NCBI GenBank assembly: GCA_009786775.1
Contig: WQRL01000060.1
Location: forward strand, 1 to 8,458
Direction of reading: 5' to 3'
DNA length: 8,458 bases
Origin: Oscillospiraceae bacterium
GTDB taxonomy: Bacteria > Bacillota > Clostridia > Oscillospirales > Oscillospiraceae
The notes below the pieces were generated by a model. It was not told the DNA's origin. It did not search any database and worked only from the letters and a program-made list of their open reading frames with translations. A program made the translations under genes and the position numbers. Positions 1-5,890 of the stretch are shown piece by piece (positions within the stretch are counted from its first letter, which is position 1; each line of letters starts with the position of its first letter).

Positions 1-11
1 TGCAAAATCAA

Positions 12-57
12 AAAAGTGATTAAATTTCGCAACATCCTGCGAGATTTAATCACTTTT
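12..57. terminator. Long AT-rich hairpin, possible bidirectional terminator
   Basis: Bases 12-31 pair with 38-57, giving a 20-bp stem (one G-T pair at 26/43) around a 6-nt loop. An A-run precedes the left arm and a short T-run ends the right arm, so it could terminate transcription in either direction, most simply for a gene ending left of the window. The stem is mostly A/T with a GC-rich tip, and the T-tract is short, so a protein-binding palindrome or the end of a small repeat element is also possible. The symmetry is seen; the function is inferred. Confidence 0.5.
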
Positions 58-159
58 CATCTACTTTGTTTTTGTGGCAACCAAAACCTGATGGCTGGTT
101 TCCGTTATTAAACTATCAAAACCCGGGGGGCGATTTCTCATATTCTGTCAACCCTCTTC

Positions 160-178
160 AATAATTTGTGAAATTATT
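160..178. repeat. Perfect 8-bp inverted repeat, operator-like
   Basis: AATAATTT (160-167) and AAATTATT (171-178) are perfect inverted copies separated by GTG. The element is very AT-rich and resembles a dimeric repressor site, but no adjacent promoter or gene is clear. It lies 41 bp upstream of a second palindrome at 220-240. Confidence 0.4.
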
Positions 179-219
179 AACCATGCTTCAAAGAATCTGA
201 CCGCTTATTTTGGAGTGAT

Positions 220-240
220 TTTATCATGAATTATGATAAA
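220..240. repeat. Perfect 8-bp inverted repeat, operator-like
   Basis: TTTATCAT (220-227) and ATGATAAA (233-240) are perfect inverted copies around GAATT. The shape suits a dimeric DNA-binding protein. No gene starts directly downstream, so the target is unknown. Confidence 0.4.
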
Positions 241-304
241 GGTTGTGAATTTTTCGTGAAATGAATACAGACATTAGCACAGGGTTTATAAAAAGGCATT
301 CACA

Positions 305-347
305 ACGGAAAATTAAGCGCCCTCGCGCTTCCGTCAAGCATATGCTT
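305..347. repeat. Small hairpin followed by a 12-bp palindrome
   Basis: ACGGAA (305-310) can pair with TTCCGT (329-334), with GCGC (317-320) and GCGC (325-328) closing an inner CCTC tetraloop. Directly after it, AAGCATATGCTT (336-347) is a perfect palindrome. The word CCGTCAAG at 331-338 recurs at 369-376 and, inverted, at 533-540, which links this segment to the large inverted repeat next to it. Confidence 0.4.
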
Positions 348-366
348 TACAACCCACCACACGACA

Positions 367-541
367 GCCGTCAAGAGTCCGCGAGGGGTGGCAGTGCGCT
401 CTGGGGGAGTGTGACATGGCCGCAGTCTGGAACACAAGTTTTCACCAATGTATCAAGCCTCCGCCAATGTAGACGTGACTGACGAAGGCCATGGCGCATT
501 CCCCCAGAGCGCACTGCCGCCCCTTGCGGACTCTTGACGGC
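367..541 (+). repeat. Fold-back element: 55-bp inverted repeat with 65-nt loop
   Basis: Arm 367-421 matches the reverse complement of 487-541 at 50 of 55 positions with no gaps. Four of the five mismatches become G-U pairs in plus-strand RNA, so a transcript would pair at 54 of 55 positions. CAGTC (423-427) and GACTG (477-481) extend the stem past a bulge. The loop contains two copies of CCAATGTA (445-452, 464-471). It could be a MITE-like element, a structured non-coding RNA, or a remnant of an intergenic repeat family. No transposase or obvious target-site duplication is visible. Confidence 0.6.
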
Positions 542-557
542 GGACGGCTTACTCCAG

Positions 558-588
558 CACTTCCCTCACACTTCCCTCCACTTTTCTC
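558..588 (+). repeat. Three degenerate CACTTCCCTC tandem repeats
   Basis: Three adjacent units of 10-11 nt are seen: CACTTCCCTCA (558-568), CACTTCCCTC (569-578) and the diverged CACTTTTCTC (579-588). The tract is almost pure pyrimidine on the plus strand and lies just upstream of the promoter proposed for the channel gene. It may be simple slippage-derived repeat or a binding site; nothing decides between them. Confidence 0.45.
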
Positions 589-606
589 AGGCACGCACCC
601 CTGCCC

Positions 607-634
607 TTGCATATTAAAGAAAAACGTGTACAAT
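607..634 (+). promoter_or_regulatory. Candidate promoter of the mechanosensitive channel gene
   Basis: TTGCAT (607-612) and TACAAT (629-634) are separated by 16 nt and sit about 30 nt upstream of the start codon. The -10 box is good (5 of 6 to TATAAT); the -35 is weak (3 of 6). Start selection for the gene rests on GGAGAGGT (653-660), 5 nt before the ATG at 666. Confidence 0.45.
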
Positions 635-665
635 GAATATTAATAACAAAACGGAGAGGTAGCCC

Positions 666-1493
666 ATGATAAACTTTCAAGAAATCTGGCAAAACATCGG
701 CATTGCCGACCTCAACATACAGGTCTACAACATCTTGCAGGCACTGGTAGTACTAATCCTCTGTCTAATCGCAATCAGAATTTTCTTGCGCATTTTTACC
801 AAAGCTGCCGAGAAACTAAAAGTTGATTCCAGTGTAAAAACACTACTGCGCACAGTAATTAAAATACTTCTGTATATAATAACATTTTTGACAGTTGCGA
901 ACACCTTGGGCATACCGATAACCTCAATGCTGGCAGTATTCGGCATAGTCGGCCTGGCCGTGTCGCTGGCAGCGCAGAACTCCCTGGCAAAGCTGGCAGG
1001 CGGCTTGATGATACTCGCAACACACCCCTTCAAAGCGGGCGACTTCATAGAAGCCGCCGGCGGAATCAGTGGCACTGTACAGTCAATCGGCCTAGCCTAC
1101 ACAAAAGTCCGCATGCCTGACAACAAAATCATCATGGTTCCCAATAGCAGCATAGCCAATGAAATCATAACTAATTTCTCCGTTGAGGAAAACCGCCGCC
1201 TGGACATCAATGTCCGAATTGGATACGAACACCCTATAGAAGATGTAAAGCGCGCCCTCCATGCAGCTATCGAAACCCAAAGCGGCATTCTGGACGAACC
1301 TGAGCCATTTGTAAATGTTTTTTCCTATGAAGATAATTCGATTCAATATATAGTCCGCGCCTGGACCAAAACCTCCGAATTCTGGCCAACGCGGTTTCGC
1401 CTCCTGGAAGAAATAAAGCACAGCCTTGATGCGCAGGGCATTGGAATGAGTTATAACCGCCTGGATGTAAATTTGCGCGATAAATCCGAATAA
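666..1493 (+). CDS. Small-conductance mechanosensitive channel, MscS family
   Basis: This 275-residue protein is a pore-forming membrane channel that releases small solutes when membrane tension rises during osmotic downshock. Three membrane segments are visible at about residues 21-44, 61-80 and 84-118; the last is the glycine/alanine-rich pore helix typical of MscS. It is followed by the family signature PFKAGD (121-126), the beta-domain with the MPDNKIIMVPNS stretch (150-161), and a soluble alpha/beta C-terminal vestibule domain. The length matches classic three-helix MscS (about 280 residues). The ATG at 666 has a strong GGAGAGGT ribosome binding site. The next gene starts 83 nt downstream on the same strand and could be cotranscribed, though no functional link is evident. 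Family assignment is secure; the exact gating properties cannot be read from the sequence. Confidence 0.95.
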   Translation: MINFQEIWQNIGIADLNIQVYNILQALVVLILCLIAIRIFLRIFTKAAEKLKVDSSVKTLLRTVIKILLYIITFLTVANTLGIPITSMLAVFGIVGLAVSLAAQNSLAKLAGGLMILATHPFKAGDFIEAAGGISGTVQSIGLAYTKVRMPDNKIIMVPNSSIANEIITNFSVEENRRLDINVRIGYEHPIEDVKRALHAAIETQSGILDEPEPFVNVFSYEDNSIQYIVRAWTKTSEFWPTRFRLLEEIKHSLDAQGIGMSYNRLDVNLRDKSE

Positions 1494-1576
1494 TCAATAA
1501 CCACCGCCAAGGAATGCGAAATACTAAGCTGCACAGCTTTCCTAAACGCTTTACAAAGATGGATGAGGACAATATT

Positions 1577-2458
1577 ATGGATCTCATACCCGCCAAAAAT
1601 ATCGTTATAAAAACCAAAAGGCCTGCCGAATGGTTTGGCACCGATTATAATATGAACATCTACCGCGGGTGCTCCCACGGCTGCATTTATTGCGACAGTC
1701 GGAGCACCTGCTACGGCAACACGGAGTTTGACAAAATCAAGGTCAAAGAGGACGCTTTGCGGATTATACGCGACGACCTAAGACGCAAGGTGAGATCAGG
1801 AGTTGTGGGCACTGGTGCCATGAGTGACCCGTATAACCCTTTGGAGCGTAAACTAAAGCTTACCCGCAACGCACTGGAGCTTATTAACGCATATCAGTTT
1901 GGCGCAGCGATTGTCACAAAGAGCGCTCTCGTCACCCGCGATGCCGACATTTTACAGGATATAAAGCGCCATTCCCCTGTGATTGTAAAGCTCACCATAA
2001 CCACAGACGATGACGGGCTTAGCCAAAAAATTGAGCCCAATGCGCCCTGCTCATCCAGTAGATTTGCAGCACTCAAGGAACTCTCAGCCCGCGGCATTTA
2101 CTGCGGGGTGCTCATGATGCCCATTCTCCCATTTATCAGCGACACCGAGGATAGCATAACAGGCATCGTAAGGCTTGCAAAGGAAGCGGGCGCTAAGTTT
2201 ATATACCCTGCCTTCGGCATGACCCTCAGGGACGGAAACAGGGAGTATTACTACCAGAAACTTGATGAGCTTTACCCTTCGCTTAAAGAGAAATATATCA
2301 GCCGCTATGGATTGCGCTACAACTGCACAAGCCCCAATGCTAAAAAACTCTGGGAAGCATTTGTCAGCGAATGCGAAAAGCAGGAAATAATTTACAGTAT
2401 GAAGAGCATAACCTTCCAGTACAAACAAGGCTATGAGGCTCAGTTGTCGTTATTCTAG
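1577..2458 (+). CDS. Radical SAM protein, SPL-like (COG1533 type)
   Basis: This 293-residue protein is an iron-sulfur enzyme expected to cleave S-adenosylmethionine and make a 5'-deoxyadenosyl radical. The cluster motif is CSHGCIYC with cysteines at residues 32, 36 and 39 (CX3CX2C). It is followed by GTGAMSDPYNPLE (78-90) and the EPNAP...R segment (153-162), which are typical of the spore-photoproduct-lyase-like COG1533 group. The substrate is unknown. It is shorter than true SplB, and spore DNA repair should not be assumed. I chose the ATG at 1577 because TGAGGA (1564-1569) lies 7 nt upstream and family proteins usually begin close to the IPAK motif seen at residues 4-7. ATGs at 1514 and 1559 are in frame but would add a non-conserved extension. 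It follows the channel gene on the same strand. Confidence 0.9.
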   Translation: MDLIPAKNIVIKTKRPAEWFGTDYNMNIYRGCSHGCIYCDSRSTCYGNTEFDKIKVKEDALRIIRDDLRRKVRSGVVGTGAMSDPYNPLERKLKLTRNALELINAYQFGAAIVTKSALVTRDADILQDIKRHSPVIVKLTITTDDDGLSQKIEPNAPCSSSRFAALKELSARGIYCGVLMMPILPFISDTEDSITGIVRLAKEAGAKFIYPAFGMTLRDGNREYYYQKLDELYPSLKEKYISRYGLRYNCTSPNAKKLWEAFVSECEKQEIIYSMKSITFQYKQGYEAQLSLF

Positions 2459-2482
2459 CTGTGCTGTGGGCTAATCCCGGCG

Positions 2483-2540
2483 TACCTCTTACCTGTATTT
2501 TTTTACCTCTTACCTGCGATATGTTACCTATCGCAGGTAA
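2483..2540. promoter_or_regulatory. Direct repeats and hairpin between radical SAM and MFS genes
   Basis: TACCTCTTACCTG occurs twice (2483-2495, 2504-2516), exactly 21 bp or two helical turns apart. The second copy runs into a perfect 11-bp inverted repeat, 2510-2520 with 2530-2540, around a 9-nt loop that itself holds another TTACCT. A run of seven T's (2497-2503) lies between the direct repeats. The hairpin is not followed by a clean T-run, so an operator for the MFS gene seems at least as likely as a terminator for the radical SAM gene. Confidence 0.45.
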
Positions 2541-2617
2541 ATTATTGTGCGGGTTTTATTAAAATGTTAAACTGCGCTCACAAACAAAAGACATCAATTA
2601 AAGAAGAGGTAATTCAC

Positions 2618-3862
2618 ATGGAAACAGTAATCGGAAAACTTTGGAACAGAGATTTCTCTCTGGTGGTATTCGGCCAGATTATATCAATCTTCGGCAACAT
2701 GATACTAAGTTTCGCACTTCCACTTTATGTCCTTGACGCGACAGGCTCCGCCGCCCAATACGGCCTTGCACTCGGCCTGCCTATCATCTCACTGCTTCTG
2801 CTGACCCCTATTGGCGGAATCATGGCTGACAGGCTCCGCAAGCAGCGCATAATGTTCTGGCTTGACGCATCCACCACGGTGCTGATACTTGTCTTTATGA
2901 TATTTAATGGCATGATGGAAACCGTAGTGCCTATAATACTCGTAAAACTTCTCGCACTTAACGCAATTCAAGGCATATATGTACCCGCAGTTCAGGCCAG
3001 CGTACCCGCACTTTGCAGCACTGAAAACCTCACGTCAGGAAATGCCGCAGTCGGCGTTGTAAATTCACTCTCCACCACGGTCGGCCTCGCCGCGGCAGGC
3101 GTGCTTTACGGCAGATTCGGCCTCACCCCAATCCTCATAGTCAGCGCAATATGTTTTGCCATAACATCCGTAATGGATCTATTCATACGAATACCTTACA
3201 AGAAGCAGCCCCCCGCCGAAAATGTTTTCAAGCTGGTAAAAGGCGATATGACCGAGGCGGTTAAGTTCACGCTTAAAGAGAAGCCCATTCTTGCTAAATT
3301 TGCATTCGTGTTCTTCCTTTTCAACATGCTCATGACTTCAATGATGTTTGTCGGAATGCCTGTGCTTATCACTCAAAACTTGGGTCTGCCCATGGAACTT
3401 GCGGGAATTAATCAGAGTGTTATGATGCTCGGAGGCCTCGTTGGCGGAATTGCCGCAGGGGCACTTGGAACTAGGCTCAACATATCCAGATCCCTTATGT
3501 ACCTCATATTCGGCATTGTGCTATCTGCACCTATGGGAGTTATTTTTCTGATGGATACTTCCCCCACGACCGCATTTATAGTGATGACAGCTTGCGCCGC
3601 AATTACAGCCTTTGCAATGTTTTTGAGCCAGGTTGCTGTCATAACCTTCATCCAAAGCGAAACCCCCTCAGAGCTGATTGGAAAAGTTCTCTCAGTAGTT
3701 ATGATTATGCCCATGCTTGCAAATGCTATAGGCCAGCTCTTCTTCGGAGTGCTGTTTGAATCGCTGGCACACATGCCGTCAATAATAATTTTCGCCACCA
3801 TAGCCCTTACAGTTTTGGTGATTATACGCGCCCGCCGCATCGCACTGGCTATCAATAAATAG
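2618..3862 (+). CDS. MFS efflux transporter
   Basis: This 414-residue polytopic membrane protein is a probable proton-coupled exporter of the major facilitator superfamily. About twelve hydrophobic segments are seen, with the superfamily loop motif GGIMADRLRKQR at residues 66-77 between helices 2 and 3, and a central hydrophilic region near residues 192-220 separating two six-helix halves. The overall pattern, including the FIQSETPSELIGKVLS stretch in the C-terminal half, resembles the MFS_3 group that contains macrolide (Mef-like) and siderophore exporters, but the substrate cannot be told. The ATG at 2618 is preferred because GAAGAGGT (2603-2610) stands 7 nt before it; the in-frame ATG at 2564 lacks a good site and would add an unusual polar tail. 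The repeat-rich upstream region suggests ligand-responsive control by a regulator encoded elsewhere. Confidence 0.92.
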   Translation: METVIGKLWNRDFSLVVFGQIISIFGNMILSFALPLYVLDATGSAAQYGLALGLPIISLLLLTPIGGIMADRLRKQRIMFWLDASTTVLILVFMIFNGMMETVVPIILVKLLALNAIQGIYVPAVQASVPALCSTENLTSGNAAVGVVNSLSTTVGLAAAGVLYGRFGLTPILIVSAICFAITSVMDLFIRIPYKKQPPAENVFKLVKGDMTEAVKFTLKEKPILAKFAFVFFLFNMLMTSMMFVGMPVLITQNLGLPMELAGINQSVMMLGGLVGGIAAGALGTRLNISRSLMYLIFGIVLSAPMGVIFLMDTSPTTAFIVMTACAAITAFAMFLSQVAVITFIQSETPSELIGKVLSVVMIMPMLANAIGQLFFGVLFESLAHMPSIIIFATIALTVLVIIRARRIALAINK

Positions 3863-3873
3863 GGCATTTTTAC

Positions 3874-3903
3874 TTGAATGACATAACCCTGTCATGCTAT
3901 AAT
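3874..3903 (+). promoter_or_regulatory. Extended -10 promoter with embedded palindrome
   Basis: TTGAAT (3874-3879) and a consensus TATAAT (3898-3903) are 18 nt apart, and TGC directly before the -10 makes it an extended -10. Between the boxes lies ATGACA-TAACCC-TGTCAT (3878-3895), a perfect 6-bp inverted repeat that would let a dimeric regulator block or bend the promoter. It drives the LytTR/LiaF-C pair. The boxes are seen; use as a promoter is inferred. Confidence 0.7.
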
Positions 3904-3956
3904 CGCTTGAGTGGGCGCAGAGCCTGTGAGGCGCAGCATTTCCGGCGCGCCTTTTC

Positions 3957-3974
3957 AAGGGGGTGGCAGGGATC
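3957..3974 (+). promoter_or_regulatory. Ribosome binding site pointing to an ATC start codon
   Basis: AAGGGGGTG (3957-3965) is a near-perfect Shine-Dalgarno sequence. The nearest standard in-frame start, GTG at 3963, lies inside it and cannot use it. ATC at 3972 sits 6 nt after it, which is ideal spacing. An upstream TGA at 3927 closes the frame, and there is no in-frame ATG or TTG between the two. Confidence 0.5.
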
Positions 3975-4421
3975 AAGCTGCGGATTGAGATTACAGATGA
4001 AGGCTCGGAGAATGAAGTTATTATCCGGTGCAGTTCCATAGATGAAAATGTGCGCAAGCTCCAAGCCTTTGTCAAAAGCCTGTCGGCACCTAAGCTCACT
4101 TTTTATAAGGATGCACAGGAGTATTACCTACCTCTTGAGGAAGTATTATTTTTTGAAACTGACAACGAACAGATATTTGCGCACACGAAGAAGGACAGCT
4201 ATCTTGTCAAGTACAAGCTCTATGAGCTTGAAAAGTTGCTGCCACAGGTGTTTGTGAGAATCTCAAAGGGGTCAATCGTCAATACCATGCGGGTTTACTC
4301 AATAAACCGCAACCTCACGTCATCCAGTCAAATCTGCTTTGGCGCAACAGAGAAACAAGTCTATGTGTCAAGGCATTACTTCAAGTCACTCAAGGACAAA
4401 ATGAAAGAAAGGGGATTGTAG
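3972..4421 (+). CDS. LytTR-domain DNA-binding regulator
   Basis: This protein of about 149 residues is a stand-alone transcription regulator with a C-terminal LytTR DNA-binding domain and no response-regulator receiver. The first 40 or so residues, beginning KLRIEITDEG, match the short N-terminal extension common to this LytTR subgroup. The LytTR domain covers roughly residues 44-149, including LEEVLFFETDNEQIFAHT, the RISKGSIVN segment and the closing VSRHYFKSLKDKM. The start is uncertain: GTG 3963 would give 152 residues, but the ribosome binding site favours the non-canonical ATC at 3972. Its stop is 2 nt before the ATG of the LiaF-C-like gene, so the two are translationally linked. Such LytTR genes are often paired with a small membrane protein that modulates them; here the partner is soluble. 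It may regulate its own palindrome-bearing promoter. Confidence 0.88.
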   Translation: MKLRIEITDEGSENEVIIRCSSIDENVRKLQAFVKSLSAPKLTFYKDAQEYYLPLEEVLFFETDNEQIFAHTKKDSYLVKYKLYELEKLLPQVFVRISKGSIVNTMRVYSINRNLTSSSQICFGATEKQVYVSRHYFKSLKDKMKERGL

Positions 4422-4423
4422 AA

Positions 4424-4849
4424 ATGGCATACATTAACGGGCGTAGTTTGGAAAATAACCCGGTAATTACAGTCATGCTCGGCGACTCCAGCACATACCT
4501 TCAATCCTCGTGCCTGGAAACCGTTTCACTCCGGTGCAGAACCGGTGCTCTGCAAGTTTACTTCGACCAAGTGGAACTGAGCCCCGAAGGGGCAGTGGTT
4601 ATGGTGGATTGCAAGCTAGGCTCAGTTGAGCTCTATGTCCCTAACCACTGGCGCATCGTAAATCACGCAAGTTGCTTGTTAGGCGCAATCGAAGTAACCA
4701 ACTCCAAGGTGGAACCCGGTGAAAATCCGCCCACGCTGCTCCTTACAGGGAAGGTGTCATTCGGCGCGCTTGAGGTTTTCCGTCTGCGCGGCCAGGAGCC
4801 TCAGGATTATGAAGAAACTCAAGATATAAGCGAAAATCCGTATAGCTAG
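4424..4849 (+). CDS. Soluble LiaF C-terminal-domain-like protein
   Basis: This 141-residue protein resembles the C-terminal beta-rich domain of LiaF/YvqF (DUF2154), the inhibitor of the LiaRS envelope-stress system. The sign is a repeating glycine and beta-strand pattern: GSVELYVPNHWRIV (residues 66-79), LGAIEV (86-91) and the closing FGALEVF (113-119). Unlike LiaF it has no transmembrane helices or signal peptide, so it is probably cytoplasmic. The acidic tail (residues 124-138) is not part of the domain. The ATG at 4424 has AAAGGGG about 10 nt upstream, inside the end of the LytTR gene, and the two form one operon. I infer that it binds or modulates the LytTR regulator, in the way LiaF acts on LiaRS, but nothing in the sequence proves this. 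Confidence 0.75.
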   Translation: MAYINGRSLENNPVITVMLGDSSTYLQSSCLETVSLRCRTGALQVYFDQVELSPEGAVVMVDCKLGSVELYVPNHWRIVNHASCLLGAIEVTNSKVEPGENPPTLLLTGKVSFGALEVFRLRGQEPQDYEETQDISENPYS

Positions 4850-4854
4850 GGTTC

Positions 4855-5217
4855 TTGACAAGAACACGCATCTTCGGCTCTCAAATCTATAAGCTGATGC
4901 GCGGAGTAAGCGAAAGTCTGGCAGGCCGTGTGGGGCTGCTAGATTTATTTCCGCTTTCACAAAACGAACTGCATAACATAACAAGCACCGCAGCAAGATG
5001 CCGTCAGCTAGTCAATATTAAATCAATTGCTGAGGAAAATGGAACTCTCTACCCTCTCGAAATAAAAAAGACCTCCAGCGCTCCAAACAGCTTGATAGAC
5101 TCACTTCTAAAAAAGTTCAAGGCTGGCTCTGCGGATTGCAGTGCGCTCTGCGTATTTAATTGCGAGAAAGGCAAGCAGAAAGAATATTGCACCAATAACG
5201 AATTCGCCGAATATTAA
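4855..5217 (+). pseudogene. Remnant of an AAA_14/DUF4143 ATPase
   Basis: This 120-residue open frame contains two separated pieces of a known family of about 400-residue ATPases with a C-terminal nuclease-like DUF4143 domain. Residues 8-38 (SQIYKLMRGVSESLAGRVGL...LSQNEL) match the segment after Walker B. Residues 58-75 (AEENGTLYPLEIKKTSSA) match the EIKK core of the C-terminal domain. The Walker A and B part is missing and some 200 residues between the pieces are gone, so the gene is truncated and internally deleted. The only start is a TTG with no clear ribosome binding site, 5 nt after the LiaF-C-like stop. From about 5107 on the frame is only the antisense of the convergent permease gene, so recognisable homology ends near 5106. 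It is non-functional in all likelihood. Confidence 0.8.
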
Positions 5218-5889
5218 CCCTGCAAATGCCGCAGGGTTATTTTGCGTAAACAGCATATTGGCAGCCTCAATGCCTCTTGTGAGAGGCAAGGCTTGTGATA
5301 ACACGCCAGCCCACGCCGGCATCTGTGCAATAGGGAAGTTTGCACCGCAAAAAATCATAAGCACATAGTTCATTGTGTTCAAGATAAGATGCATACTGTC
5401 CGTCATTAGCGAAAGCGCAGCCAACAAAAGACCCAATCCGCTGGCTGCGAACATGGACACAATGACCACAACCATAAACAACCATAAGTTTATTTCGTAA
5501 AAGGGCACGCTAAAAATCAAACTGCTGACAATAAAACCGGCAAAAACAGTAATAACCGAAACCAGCATTGGAAATGCGGCTTTTTGCAACACGGCAACTA
5601 ATTTGTTCTCCGGCGCAACAATTATCGAACGTAGACGTCCATCTATGCGCTCGCTGTCAAAACCCTGCCCAAGCGTGAACAGGGAAACATTTACGCACAA
5701 AAGAAATGAGTTTCCTACCACCCAATGCGTTAGATTCTCCGCATTGAAGCTATATGCAGCCAGAAGCACGTAAAAAGTCAGTGTCACCAGCGGGTACAGC
5801 AGCCTTAGGAGTGTAAATTCCTCGAAACTAAACGCTGCATTCGCGCCTTTGAAATTGAGCCAAGCCTGATGAGAGAAACGCCGTAACAT
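5107..5889 (-). CDS. ABC-2 type transporter permease, second subunit
   Basis: This 260-residue membrane protein is one of two permease subunits of an ABC-2 exporter. Hydrophobic segments lie at about residues 27-46, 58-75, 98-124, 127-150, 158-182 and 220-244. The RIDGRLRSIIVAPE stretch (81-94) corresponds to the ABC-2 motif after the second helix, and PIAQMPAW (176-183) precedes the last loop. The start at 5889 is set by GGAGGTG, which lies 8 nt upstream inside the last codons of the preceding permease; the ATG at 5913 would overlap that gene. The stop of the upstream gene is 1 nt away, so the two are translationally coupled. Its last residues, ASLELF, echo the ATLEVF tail of the other permease. 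The substrate is unknown. Its 3' end overlaps the AAA_14 remnant frame on the other strand. Confidence 0.9.
   Translation of the reverse strand: MLRRFSHQAWLNFKGANAAFSFEEFTLLRLLYPLVTLTFYVLLAAYSFNAENLTHWVVGNSFLLCVNVSLFTLGQGFDSERIDGRLRSIIVAPENKLVAVLQKAAFPMLVSVITVFAGFIVSSLIFSVPFYEINLWLFMVVVIVSMFAASGLGLLLAALSLMTDSMHLILNTMNYVLMIFCGANFPIAQMPAWAGVLSQALPLTRGIEAANMLFTQNNPAAFAGLIFGEFVIGAIFFLLAFLAIKYAERTAIRRASLELF
5215..5243 (+). terminator. Hairpin plus T4, possible plus-strand terminator inside permease gene
   Basis: TAACCCTGC (5215-5223) and GCAGGGTTA (5231-5239) form a perfect 9-bp stem with a 7-nt loop, followed by TTTT (5240-5243). It lies right at the stop of the plus-strand pseudogene frame, so it could end transcription of the LytTR operon, yet it is wholly inside the coding sequence of the minus-strand permease (residues NNPAAFAGL). 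It may be chance; the T-run is short. Confidence 0.45.
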
Positions 5890-5890
5890 A

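Larger units (their letters stand above)
61..660. other. 600-bp non-coding stretch with many symmetries
   Basis: No credible protein-coding gene is visible here. The open frame at 261-482 runs straight into the large inverted repeat, has no clear ribosome binding site, and its product resembles nothing I recognise. The stretch instead carries palindromes at 160-178, 220-240 and 336-347, a hairpin at 305-334, the 55-bp inverted repeat at 367-541, three pyrimidine-rich repeats at 558-588, and the promoter and ribosome binding site of the downstream channel gene. The density of inverted symmetry suggests an RNA-structured or mobile-element-derived region. Confidence 0.6.

Noticed and set aside
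261..482. Plus-strand open frame of 73 codons
   Set aside because: It runs through the small hairpin and the left arm of the inverted repeat, lacks a convincing ribosome binding site and has no recognisable protein features.
442..633. Minus-strand open frame of 63 codons
   Set aside because: It covers the right arm of the inverted repeat and the pyrimidine repeats; composition is explained by these and no start signal is seen.
2564..2617. Upstream in-frame start of the MFS gene
   Set aside because: No good ribosome binding site, and the extra residues are polar and unlike an MFS N-terminus; the ATG at 2618 has a well-placed GAAGAGGT.
5138..5150. GCAGTGCGCTCTG, also present at 391-403 in the fold-back arm
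   Set aside because: One shared 13-mer is about what chance gives in a window this size, and the flanking bases do not match.
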